A DNA stretch of 64,000 bases, from contig JADKEF010000001.1 of the NCBI GenBank assembly GCA_016718135.1, positions 307,001 to 371,000 of the forward strand, read 5' to 3'. Source of the DNA: Acidobacteriota bacterium. GTDB lineage: Bacteria; Acidobacteriota; Blastocatellia; Pyrinomonadales; Pyrinomonadaceae. Below, in pieces: positions 8,184 through 15,791 of the stretch; the first letter of the stretch is position 1, and each line of letters begins with the position of its first letter. The notes beneath the pieces are model-generated. The model was given only the letters and a program-made list of their open reading frames with translations. It was not told the origin of the DNA and did not search any database. The position numbers and the translations under genes are program-made.

Positions 8184-8545
8184 TATTCCGCTGCCTCCGC
8201 TTCGGCCTTTCCTCTTGACCACGGCCAATGGCCTTCGATCTCGACGGTTGTCGACCAGCTTAGAAATGTTCGGATGATCACGAGCAGCCCGAGGATCAGG
8301 ACATTATTCAAAGTTTGTTCTAGCGCAATTGTCTTTATGATGTCCGCAGCAACCAGGAACTCAAGAGATAGGATCAGCATTTTCCCGAGGTTTTCCTTGA
8401 ATCGGTAATATGCGTCCGCAACCTTGATGTTAATGTGTAAGATAAAGCGAACTAACGCAATAAGACTGCCTGCGACCAGGATAATAACGGTGATGACCTC
8501 TAATCCCGTTGCCGACCATTCAATCAGTTTCTTGATCTCTTCCAT
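8183..8545 (-). CDS. DUF1622 family membrane protein
   Basis: About 120 residues with three predicted membrane helices (around 12-35, 50-75 and 85-105). The charged ...DAYYRFKENLGKMLILSLEFLVAADIIKTI... core is characteristic of DUF1622 proteins. The ATG at 8545 follows GGAGGA by 11 bases; the upstream TTG frame would place the ribosome site inside the gene. It is the first gene of an operon with DUF202 and the maturase. Confidence 0.82.
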   Translation of the reverse strand: MEEIKKLIEWSATGLEVITVIILVAGSLIALVRFILHINIKVADAYYRFKENLGKMLILSLEFLVAADIIKTIALEQTLNNVLILGLLVIIRTFLSWSTTVEIEGHWPWSRGKAEAEAAE

Positions 8546-8679
8546 TTCGATCGTGTTCCTCCGCAATAAGTTACGGCCTTTCGCCTGTAGTGAGGCAATT
8601 ATCGGCTGATGGCGGCCACGACAGAACTGTCAGAAGTTACAGGTGTGACGGAAAGGTGGATTCAGAAGCGGTAAAGGTG

Positions 8680-9356
8680 TCAGCTGCGTCTCCCACTCCA
8701 CAACCAACACCTTTCCAAATTTGGCCGACCGGTCCCGGTTCTCCGCCGTAAAAGCTTTTGCAAATTGTCGATATCCGGCACCTGTTGTTGCTCGCTTTTA
8801 CCCTTTCGCGGCAGTGTGAGTTTAAAGTTTATTCGCCAGATATTGCCTGTATATTTCAATGGCGTGGTTTTGGTAGCCGAAAATTCGGTGTGGTAGATGA
8901 ATTCAGCCCGCGCCAGGTCTTGTTGATGATGTAGCCGAGGCCGCCGCGCACTCTAAGTAATGCCATGTACTTGTCATCAAGCCGCCAGATCGGTTCAACG
9001 TCAGCAAGTGTGTACAAAGACTTTGGCGTCCAGGCATTTTTTTGACTAAGCGGAACCTCTATCCCTACCCTATTGCGCGGGCGGGGTTGCGTCGTATAGT
9101 GCTTGTTTTGGTTTATGAATCTATATTCGTAGCGCGTGAAATTGTAGAGATTGATCTTTTTCTTGTTTGGAACGTAAAACTTCACACCCGCCAACGGCCG
9201 TAGCTCTCAACTGTTCGAAGCGTTCTTATTATTTATTATTATTGTATAGACCGAATAATCCCGTCCATATCTCCATCCATGGTTTGGGCCGATATACCAA
9301 CCCTGGCGGTGAATAATAGAGCGTACCCACGCTTTTGTCCGGAGCACCCCAAGGTA
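8680..9356 (-). pseudogene. DUF2490-like outer-membrane protein, 5'-truncated and frameshifted
   Basis: Three frames join into one DUF2490-like beta-barrel sequence. The first reads WGAPDKSVGTLYYSPPGLVY ... WTGLFGLY (about 9356-9240) and ends in a TAA. The second reads EQLRATAVGG, then GVKFYVPNKKKINLYNFTRY ... GLGYIINKTWR (9194-8905). The third reads AEFIYHTEFSATKTTPLKY ... GNIWRINFKL and stops at 8680. The expected signal peptide and first strands are missing, and the 5' end stops next to the repeats at 9363-9400. The intact gene at 55638-56309 belongs to the same broad family. With this many lesions it is decay, not one sequencing error. Confidence 0.65.
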
Positions 9357-9362
9357 TGCAAA

Positions 9363-9400
9363 TGCACAAAAATAAGAGGTTTTTAACTAATTTTTGTGCA
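9363..9400. repeat. Inverted repeat TGCACAAAAAT ... ATTTTTGTGCA
   Basis: Perfect 11-bp arms at 9363-9373 and 9390-9400 with a 16-bp spacer. GGTATGCA precedes at 9353 and GGTATGCACA follows at 9411. The same words occur at 5885-5950. It lies between the DUF2490 remnant and the GGDEF-EAL gene. The rest of 9401-9549 shows no gene. Confidence 0.65.
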
Positions 9401-9549
9401 AAGCCTACGGGGTATGCACAATGCTGCGAATAATGTGAAAAACGCTAAACAAAATGGTAGCTTTCACCGCGACGAACGTGTTAAACTTGGTTTTGCACGG
9501 CCATGTCCGTTGTCCTGCATTGTCAGTTGGTCCCTAGATAACTCCCGTT

Positions 9550-11793
9550 ATGAAAAGACAACGCCTTTCGAATCTAGCGAAGGGGACATTTGTCCTCGCG
9601 GGAGCGGTGTGTCTCGGTTTTGCTGTTTCAGGGCTTGATCGATCGATCTTAAGCATTGGCTTCTTTGCTATTGTAGTCTTCTCGACATTGCTCGCGCCGC
9701 GGATGAGTCTGACGTTGCCTCGTTCTAATTTTGCAATTAGTTTTTCGGACGCGTCGATCTTTCTCGTTTTTCTGATGTACGGAGGACCTGCTGCGATCCT
9801 CGTTGCTGCGTTGGAATCGGCGTCCAACTGTCTTCATCTTCGCAAGGGTGGCTTCTTTTTTGGTCGATGGATGATCCCCACGAACATCTCGATCAATGTC
9901 ATCTCGATCGCGGCCACCTATCTGATTTGGCTCAATGTTCCGAGAGCTTGGTTCATAACACCTGACGAGCGCAGCACCCAACACCTCGTCGCTACTCTCG
10001 GCAGCCTAGCGATCGCTCATTTCTTGATATCGTCGGTTCTGGTCTCGATCCTGGTCTCCGTTAAGAACGGGCGCAATTTCTGGCAGACCTGGAAGGACGA
10101 TTGTTTCTCCAGCTCGATGACTCAGATCGTCGGTGCCGGGCTGGCTGCTCTGGTCTATAAGCTGATCAACTTCAATGACGTTGTCACCGGGTTCATCGCG
10201 TTTGGTGCTTTGGGAATTGCATACCTTAGCTATCGGCAGTCGCTTCGCGAACTCGGCGATGCAATGGCGCAGACCGAAGCGGCTGAGCGAGAGAAGGCAG
10301 AAACGGAAAGACAAAGACGTCTTGAGGCCGAAGAATACGCAAATCAACTTGCGCAAACGCTTACAAAGGAAGAGCGAGCAAACGAAGCTTTGAGAAAGAG
10401 CGAGAAAGATCTGCAACACGCAGCTTTGCATGATGCGCTTACGAATCTGGCCAATCGCACTAAATTCAGCATTGAGCTTCGAGCCCTGATCGATAGATAT
10501 CGTGATGATCCGAAGGCGACGTTTCAGGTGTTGTTTCTGGATATCCAGAAATTCAAGCATATCAATGACAGTCTGGGGCATACGCTTGGGGACAAGGTTT
10601 TGATGATCGCGGCGAAGCGTTTTGTCCGGATGCTGAACCATTCCGATCTTGTAGCCCGTATCGGCGGTGACGAATTCGCGATCATACTCAAAAATCTTGA
10701 CACGGTCGGCAAAGCCCAGAAAGTAGCCCGTCGCATTCGAGACAGTATTTCGCAGCCTTTTTCGCTCAGCGGTAACCGCATCTCCATAACCGTTAACATC
10801 GGAATTGCCCCATGCGACGCCGAATATGTTTCGCCGGAGGAGATCCTTCGTGACGCTGATATAGCGATGCATTACGCGAAGGAGAAGGAAAGCGGGACGG
10901 CGGTATTTACGAAAGAACTGCGCATTCGTTTCCTTGAAAGGGTCCGCCTTGAGAACGACCTCAGCAATGCTATCGAGCGCAATGAGCTGTCGATGAATTA
11001 CCAGCCGCTCATCGACCTGCAGGATGGTTCGCTCTGGGGATTTGAGGCTCTGCTTCGCTGGCATCATGGTGAATTTGGGCAAATACCGCCCAATAAGTTC
11101 ATCCCGATCGCCGAGGAATCGGGGCTCATTATTCCGATGACGAACTGGATCCTCGAGGAGACGTGCAAGCAGCTCGCCAAGTGGCAGCGTATCTCGCCGG
11201 AACACGCAGGGATGATCATGAGTGTCAATATCTCGGGCAAGCATCTTAGCAATGATGATCTTATCGACGATGTCGAAAACGCTCTCGCGGTCTCGGGGAT
11301 CGATCCTTCGACCCTGAAGCTCGAGATCACGGAAAGCGCTGCGATGGAGAATGCAGAACATACGATCAGTGTCCTCAACCGGCTCAAGGCGACGGGCGTA
11401 CAACTCAGTATCGATGATTTTGGTACAGGATACTCGAGCCTTAGCTACCTGCATCGTCTGCCGTTCGACACGCTAAAGATCGATCGTTCGTTCGTGTATA
11501 GCGTTGGTGAAAAGGGCGAAGACTCCGAAATCCTGCAGACGATCATTTCGCTGGCAAAAAATCTTAAGAAGAAGGTCATCGCCGAAGGTATCGAAACCGA
11601 ATCACAACTACGCCTACTTCAGAATCTCGGCTGCGATTATGGCCAGGGTTACCTGATGAGCCGTCCGCAAACCAAAGATGCGGCTGAGCGTGCACTGTAC
11701 GAGCGTCGCTCATGGCTCCCTACTCCTCTGATCCCTGGCATATCTGATCCACGTCCGCAGGAAAGGGGCGAGGAATCGCTTCCTGTCTTCTGA
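9550..11793 (+). CDS. Membrane GGDEF-EAL cyclic-di-GMP protein
   Basis: The 747-residue protein begins with about 225 residues of membrane helices (MASE-like sensor), then a charged coiled coil (235-290). A GGDEF domain follows with intact GGDEF at 372-376 and metal Asp331, then an EAL domain with FEALLRW at 498, DDFGTGYSSL and AEGIE. Both halves look active, so it could make and degrade c-di-GMP. The RxxD inhibitory site is absent: the four residues at its position read NHSD. The 5' side is non-coding with inverted repeats; no neighbour shares its strand closely until 11868. Confidence 0.92.
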   Translation: MKRQRLSNLAKGTFVLAGAVCLGFAVSGLDRSILSIGFFAIVVFSTLLAPRMSLTLPRSNFAISFSDASIFLVFLMYGGPAAILVAALESASNCLHLRKGGFFFGRWMIPTNISINVISIAATYLIWLNVPRAWFITPDERSTQHLVATLGSLAIAHFLISSVLVSILVSVKNGRNFWQTWKDDCFSSSMTQIVGAGLAALVYKLINFNDVVTGFIAFGALGIAYLSYRQSLRELGDAMAQTEAAEREKAETERQRRLEAEEYANQLAQTLTKEERANEALRKSEKDLQHAALHDALTNLANRTKFSIELRALIDRYRDDPKATFQVLFLDIQKFKHINDSLGHTLGDKVLMIAAKRFVRMLNHSDLVARIGGDEFAIILKNLDTVGKAQKVARRIRDSISQPFSLSGNRISITVNIGIAPCDAEYVSPEEILRDADIAMHYAKEKESGTAVFTKELRIRFLERVRLENDLSNAIERNELSMNYQPLIDLQDGSLWGFEALLRWHHGEFGQIPPNKFIPIAEESGLIIPMTNWILEETCKQLAKWQRISPEHAGMIMSVNISGKHLSNDDLIDDVENALAVSGIDPSTLKLEITESAAMENAEHTISVLNRLKATGVQLSIDDFGTGYSSLSYLHRLPFDTLKIDRSFVYSVGEKGEDSEILQTIISLAKNLKKKVIAEGIETESQLRLLQNLGCDYGQGYLMSRPQTKDAAERALYERRSWLPTPLIPGISDPRPQERGEESLPVF

Positions 11794-11867
11794 ACAACTC
11801 ACAATTCCTTTCAAATTTGTCGACGATCCGTGTTAGAATTTTCGCATTCACGGAGGTAATTTAGGCG

Positions 11868-13019
11868 ATGAAGATTCTGTTGGTTGCAGTTTTGTGCGTG
11901 TTTCTTGGGACATCAGTTCTGGCGCAAGGCGTTAGCGTTGGTGATTCGGTTCAGTATCAATGCTTCTGCCTCGGGGCTGAATGGGTTAGAGGCAAGGTCG
12001 AGCGCGTGGATGGCGGAAACGTGCGTGTCCGATATGGCAACATGAACAACCAAGTCGTAACGCTGCCGGTGAATTCGCCCAAGCTCAAGACCGGGAACGC
12101 AGCTCGTAATCCGCTCGAGACGATTCCGATGACGCCGGCGCAGCGTGCATTCGACAACGAGGCTGGCAAGTACAAAAATGCGATCCAGGCGTTTGCCCAT
12201 TATTATGACTCCAGATACTTCGCCGGAAATATAGGCCTTCCCGGGAGGGAGATGTGGCAGCGAAGCATGGCGGAACTCGCCGAGCTTGATTCGCTTTGCC
12301 GTAGCCGCTATCCGGGAATCACCGATTGGCAGAGTCCCAATTATCTCCGTGAAGGCTATGTCGATTACCGCTTTGGCCTTTGGTGCGAGGTCGCGGCCAA
12401 CCGCACTGCCATCGAAAAGAACGCACGCGTCGGAGTCGCCGCATCGGCAATAAATCTCGGCTACACCACGGAGAACCTCAATTTCGGTTTCAATGAACCT
12501 GACAACCCGTTGCGGATGGAGGTTCAGGATATGATCTGGAACCGCGAAAGGTGGCGTGCGTCCAAGATCGCGTGGCTCAAACCGAAATACGCCGAATATG
12601 GCATTACGTCGGTGCCTGCGACTGCCACCGCCGAAGCAGAAAAACGAGCCGATGAGCTTTGGAAACTCGTTGAACGCGGAGCTCTGAATCGCTCGTTCAA
12701 ACAGCCGCCGTGGCGTGACGCCGCAGTTGAGTCTTTTGTTAAGAATAAACTCACGGCAAAATTTCCAGGTGTCCAGATCATAAAGATCGGCCTCGACTAC
12801 AAAACATGGGTCAAACGAGCAAGCGAATCTCTGGTTGCGAGTGACGACTACTTCAACTACTACAAGGTCAGCTACAACTCGTACAAACGCGGAAGTGTCT
12901 TGATAAAAATTCCTGGGCGGCCGTTCTGTCAGATGCAAGAATTTGTCGTAGGCCAGAGCGGCAAAGGGATGGTCGACGCGGGTATCGGCGGCAGCGGGAC
13001 GTTCATGCGTTGTGACTAG
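11868..13019 (+). CDS. Secreted hypothetical protein
   Basis: The 383-residue protein starts with a signal peptide (MKILLVAVLCVFLGTSVLAQ) and an SH3-like segment (SVGDSVQYQCFCLGAEWVRG ... KVERVDGGNVRVRYG). A helical middle part holds four cysteines, and a basic C-terminal domain follows. I do not recognise the family. The N-terminal tudor/SH3-like pattern is common in secreted acidobacterial proteins. GGAGG lies ten bases before the ATG. It follows the GGDEF-EAL gene by 74 bp. Confidence 0.72.
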   Translation: MKILLVAVLCVFLGTSVLAQGVSVGDSVQYQCFCLGAEWVRGKVERVDGGNVRVRYGNMNNQVVTLPVNSPKLKTGNAARNPLETIPMTPAQRAFDNEAGKYKNAIQAFAHYYDSRYFAGNIGLPGREMWQRSMAELAELDSLCRSRYPGITDWQSPNYLREGYVDYRFGLWCEVAANRTAIEKNARVGVAASAINLGYTTENLNFGFNEPDNPLRMEVQDMIWNRERWRASKIAWLKPKYAEYGITSVPATATAEAEKRADELWKLVERGALNRSFKQPPWRDAAVESFVKNKLTAKFPGVQIIKIGLDYKTWVKRASESLVASDDYFNYYKVSYNSYKRGSVLIKIPGRPFCQMQEFVVGQSGKGMVDAGIGGSGTFMRCD

Positions 13020-13125
13020 CGTCATCCTTTTAGTACGTCCCAGAATAGAACACGGGGACCAAGTAGTAATGCTATTTGCAACTTTTACTGTAAAGACGCA
13101 TCATAGTGTTGTTAGTCCTTCTCTT

Positions 13126-13160
13126 GCACTGCGTGCAGTGCGCCCCGTCAGACGGTTTTT
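13126..13160. promoter_or_regulatory. Palindrome and short hairpin upstream of the RRM gene
   Basis: GCACTGC at 13126-13132 and GCAGTGC at 13135-13141 form a tight dyad. A CCGTC/GACGG pair at 13145-13155 followed by T5 looks like a weak terminator, possibly of the upstream gene. The rest of the 300-bp gap 13020-13321 shows no gene. Confidence 0.35.
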
Positions 13161-13321
13161 GGATGGTTTGAGAGCAGGTTTTTTCATCACAATAGAAGTC
13201 GCTCGTGTAATATCTGAGCATCGCGAAACCCGACCTTCGTCGCACACCGTTTTTCTACGAAGCCATTCGATTCGACACTTCTTTAACAAATCCCGATTAC
13301 GGGAAAAGGTACTTCAATATA

Positions 13322-13669
13322 ATGTCAACGAAACTTTACGTAGGAAATCTCTCATTTAACACAACGGCCCAGGATCTCGAGACCCTTTTTGGCGAGCACG
13401 GAACCGTGCAGTCGGCAAGCTTGATCGAAGATCGCGAAACCGGCCGTTCACGCGGATTCGCTTTTGTCGAAATGTCGAGCGGCGAAGAAGCTAATGCAGC
13501 TATCGCAAGCCTCGACGGCAAAGACCTCGACGGTCGTAACCTCAAGGTCAACGAAGCTAAACCACGCGAAACAGGCGGCGGTGGCGGCGGCTACGGTGGT
13601 GGAGGCGGCGGTGGCCGTGGACGCAGCGGTGGCGGCGGTGGCGGAAGCCGCGGCGGTTCGAGCTGGTAG
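13322..13669 (+). CDS. Glycine-rich RRM RNA-binding protein
   Basis: A single RRM domain covers residues 1-80 with RNP2 LYVGNL at 5-10 and RNP1 RGFAFVEM at 44-51. A tail of mostly glycine with Arg and Ser (85-115) follows. This architecture matches cyanobacterial Rbp-type, often cold-induced, RNA-binding proteins (established for that family). Expression in the cold is inference. It sits upstream of infA with a terminator-like hairpin between. Confidence 0.92.
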   Translation: MSTKLYVGNLSFNTTAQDLETLFGEHGTVQSASLIEDRETGRSRGFAFVEMSSGEEANAAIASLDGKDLDGRNLKVNEAKPRETGGGGGGYGGGGGGGRGRSGGGGGGSRGGSSW

Positions 13670-13705
13670 TTTTTAAGGCCTGGCATGGCCGGGCCTGACA
13701 CAGAA

Positions 13706-13745
13706 GCCTTCGGGGGTCTAAAGACCCTCGGAGGCATTCTATTTT
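13706..13745 (+). terminator. Terminator or attenuator between RRM gene and infA
   Basis: Arms at 13706-13719 and 13722-13735 pair over 14 positions (with two G-U pairs) around a two-base loop, followed by ATTCTATTTTT. infA starts 22 bases after the hairpin, so it may limit read-through into infA rather than end transcription fully. Confidence 0.65.
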
Positions 13746-13756
13746 TCAAAGAGAAT

Positions 13757-13975
13757 ATGAAAGAAGAACTTATCGAAATGGGCGGCGTCGTGGTCGACAA
13801 GCAGCCCAACGCATTTTTCAAAGTCCAGATCAACGATACAGACCACATGGTCCTGGCCACCATCTCGGGCCGTATGCGTCGTAACCGCATCCGCATCCTG
13901 ATGGGCGACCGCGTAGACATCGAACTCTCGCCCTACGACCTGACGAAGGGCCGCATCACATACCGGCACAAGTAG
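13757..13975 (+). CDS. infA: Translation initiation factor IF-1
   Basis: Exactly 72 residues, the usual IF-1 length, with the S1-like fold motifs VVVDKQPNAFFKVQ, HMVLATISGRMRRNRIRI and GDRVDIELSPYDLTKGRITY. IF-1 binds the ribosomal A site during initiation. Family members begin MKE-x-I-E, which fixes the ATG at 13757 rather than the upstream open frame. It is outside a ribosomal protein operon here, next to the RRM gene. Confidence 0.96.
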   Translation: MKEELIEMGGVVVDKQPNAFFKVQINDTDHMVLATISGRMRRNRIRILMGDRVDIELSPYDLTKGRITYRHK

Positions 13976-14038
13976 TTCTCTACGGCCTCGCGAAAATATA
14001 GCTTTTGCGGTTATCATATTGGTGTCGGAGATACTCAT

Positions 14039-14431
14039 ATGAAGAAAGCACTACTTTTCACATTTTTCTCGTTGGCCATTGTTTTGGTCGCCTCTGCAAA
14101 TTCCTCCGCTCAAACGTCGGTTACCGGCGAGTGGGATGGAGCATTCGAAACGCCCGGCGGAGCACGTCCCTTCAAACTCGTTCTCAAAGTCGATGGTGAA
14201 AAGCTCACCGGGACGGCCAAGCGTGCTAGCGGCGACGTTCCAATTACCGGCACCGTCAAGGGCGGTAACATCACCTTCTCATACACAATTAGCTACAACG
14301 GTAACGATCTGACGATGAGCTTCAGCGGCAAGATCAGCGGCGACACAATGTCGGGTTCGGTCTCTTTTGGCAGCGCCGAAGAAACCTGGAGTGCCAAACG
14401 TGCACCCGCCGAAAAGCCAAAGACCGACTAG
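14039..14431 (+). CDS. Small secreted beta-rich hypothetical protein
   Basis: The 130-residue protein has a signal peptide (residues 1-24, ending SSAQ) and a body of alternating strands: VTGEWDGAFETPGG, LVLKVDGEKLTGTAKRA, GDVPITGTVKGGNITFSYTI. The pattern suggests a small lipocalin-like barrel. This type of short secreted protein is frequent in Acidobacteriota and has no known role. It stands alone after infA. Confidence 0.75.
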   Translation: MKKALLFTFFSLAIVLVASANSSAQTSVTGEWDGAFETPGGARPFKLVLKVDGEKLTGTAKRASGDVPITGTVKGGNITFSYTISYNGNDLTMSFSGKISGDTMSGSVSFGSAEETWSAKRAPAEKPKTD

Positions 14432-14480
14432 CACTCAATTCTCAAAGATCGATGTCGGCTAATTGCCTCTTTGTCTCCAT

Positions 14481-14526
14481 AAGCGACCGCATCTCGATCG
14501 TGTCCGAATCCTACGGTCGCTTTTCG
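14481..14526. terminator. Hairpin terminator after the small secreted protein
   Basis: AAGCGACCG at 14481-14489 pairs with CGGTCGCTT at 14514-14522, followed by more T. The loop of 24 bases is long, so strength is uncertain. Confidence 0.45.
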
Positions 14527-15170
14527 CGTCGCTCACTAAACCCGAGGCTTGGCGACTCGGAATGCGGTTTACGTCCCAGAAATGTCGGGGAACCTCGAGA
14601 GGGAGAACCACCTTCGTGAGCGGGTGGTCTCAGCTCCTGGAGAACTCTGGCCAAGATTTCGGACGAACGTTCGTCTTCGCTGATCAGAGGCAAATCACCA
14701 CCATGCACGACCACCCGCTGACGCCGGTGGTTTTCCCTTGTTCGTCTCAGGCTCGGTCTTAGATAAAAAGGTAGCTGGTCGGCCTCAGCGAAGTTTAGGT
14801 GTGCGTCGATTTCGGCTACTGAGAGCAGTGTGACGTTCGCGAACGTCTGCGAATGGCCCGTCGTTTCATGCTGTTCGCCGAGCCTTGTGTACGGGTGGTT
14901 CGGGCCAAAGCGGCTATCGATCAGCACGCCGAGGACCTGTTCGACGGACGCTAGCTTTTCGTCGGATCGAGTCTGCGGAATGCTAAAATTCAGCGGTTTC
15001 GAGTCTGGGCAGCAGGTGGAACAATTTCTCATACACGGCGAACTTAGCACGGAAACCAGTCGCCGTATATGCCTATCCGCCGCTAGTTCCGATAACGTCA
15101 GTGTTCGCCGAAAGCGTCACTATTCGCCGTTAACGCCGCTATGTTGGCAAGCCAAAATTTGTATGGCGGT
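14527..15170. other. 640-bp region without a convincing gene
   Basis: A minus-strand frame 14511-15050 (179 codons) has codon use like nearby genes in its middle (about 14700-14950). Its ends are rich in Pro, Arg and Ser, it has no recognisable domain, and it runs through the hairpin at 14481-14522. I cannot call it real. Opposite frames are poorer. Nothing else is seen. Confidence 0.4.
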
Positions 15171-15728
15171 CTATCTCTTCAGCGCAACTTCACGCTCCAT
15201 CACAACCATGTGCTCGTCTCGGCTGACCATTCCGACAATCACGTAGCCCATAGCCTTGGCCTCCGTCACTTCCTTTTGCAGAGTGGACGTAAGATTCGTG
15301 GCAAGAAGTTTGTATTCGTAGTTGGTCGTCGGCTTGGGTAGCCGTTCCATTATCATAACGATCTCAACTCCACCGAGCATCTGTTTTTTGGCTATCATTG
15401 TGCTGGGTATCAGCCGAAATCCGGCTGCGGCTAGGTCGTTCAATTCTTTTTGCATCGTACCGGTTCGCGTTGTGGCGAGTAATTTGTACTGATACGGGGC
15501 AGCAACACTTCCATCTTTTGAGAGAAAAAGAGCCATCTCGGTACCGCTTGTCGGGGAACCTACCAGAATACGGTAACCCTGTGCGGCAGTGTCATTTATT
15601 TCCTTCTGCATCGTGCCGGTTCGGGTCGTTGCGAGAAGTTTGTATTGTAAATTATCGCTGTCCTGAGCGAAACCTGTTGACGCTGCCATGATCACCACGG
15701 CGAGAGTGAGCGTTCGTAAAATCCACAT
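15171..15728 (-). CDS. Secreted protein with three YKLLATTRTGTMQKE repeats
   Basis: The 185-residue protein begins MWILRTLTLAVVIMAASTGF, a signal peptide. Three copies of a 45-55 residue unit follow, each opening YKLLATTRTGTMQKE or a variant (LATNLTSTLQKE) and continuing with a G-[YF]-x-[ILV] segment. The unit resembles DUF4177-like small alpha/beta modules. GGAGG lies eight bases before the ATG at 15728, which decides the start over the longer frame. Function unknown. It precedes nothing on its strand and lies 63 bp beyond glnE. Confidence 0.78.
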   Translation of the reverse strand: MWILRTLTLAVVIMAASTGFAQDSDNLQYKLLATTRTGTMQKEINDTAAQGYRILVGSPTSGTEMALFLSKDGSVAAPYQYKLLATTRTGTMQKELNDLAAAGFRLIPSTMIAKKQMLGGVEIVMIMERLPKPTTNYEYKLLATNLTSTLQKEVTEAKAMGYVIVGMVSRDEHMVVMEREVALKR

Positions 15729-15791
15729 AATTAATGCCTCCAAATTGCTATCAGATCGTATCAAGAGTTTACACGTTTTCAGAGAAAGTGC

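Noticed and set aside
13591..13920. Proline-rich minus-strand frame opposite the RRM gene and infA
   Set aside because: It is the complement of the glycine tail of the RRM protein; low complexity and no start signal.
14511..15050. 179-codon minus-strand frame
   Set aside because: The middle has gene-like codon use, but the ends are low-complexity, there is no ribosome site or domain, and it crosses a hairpin. Left as an unassigned region.
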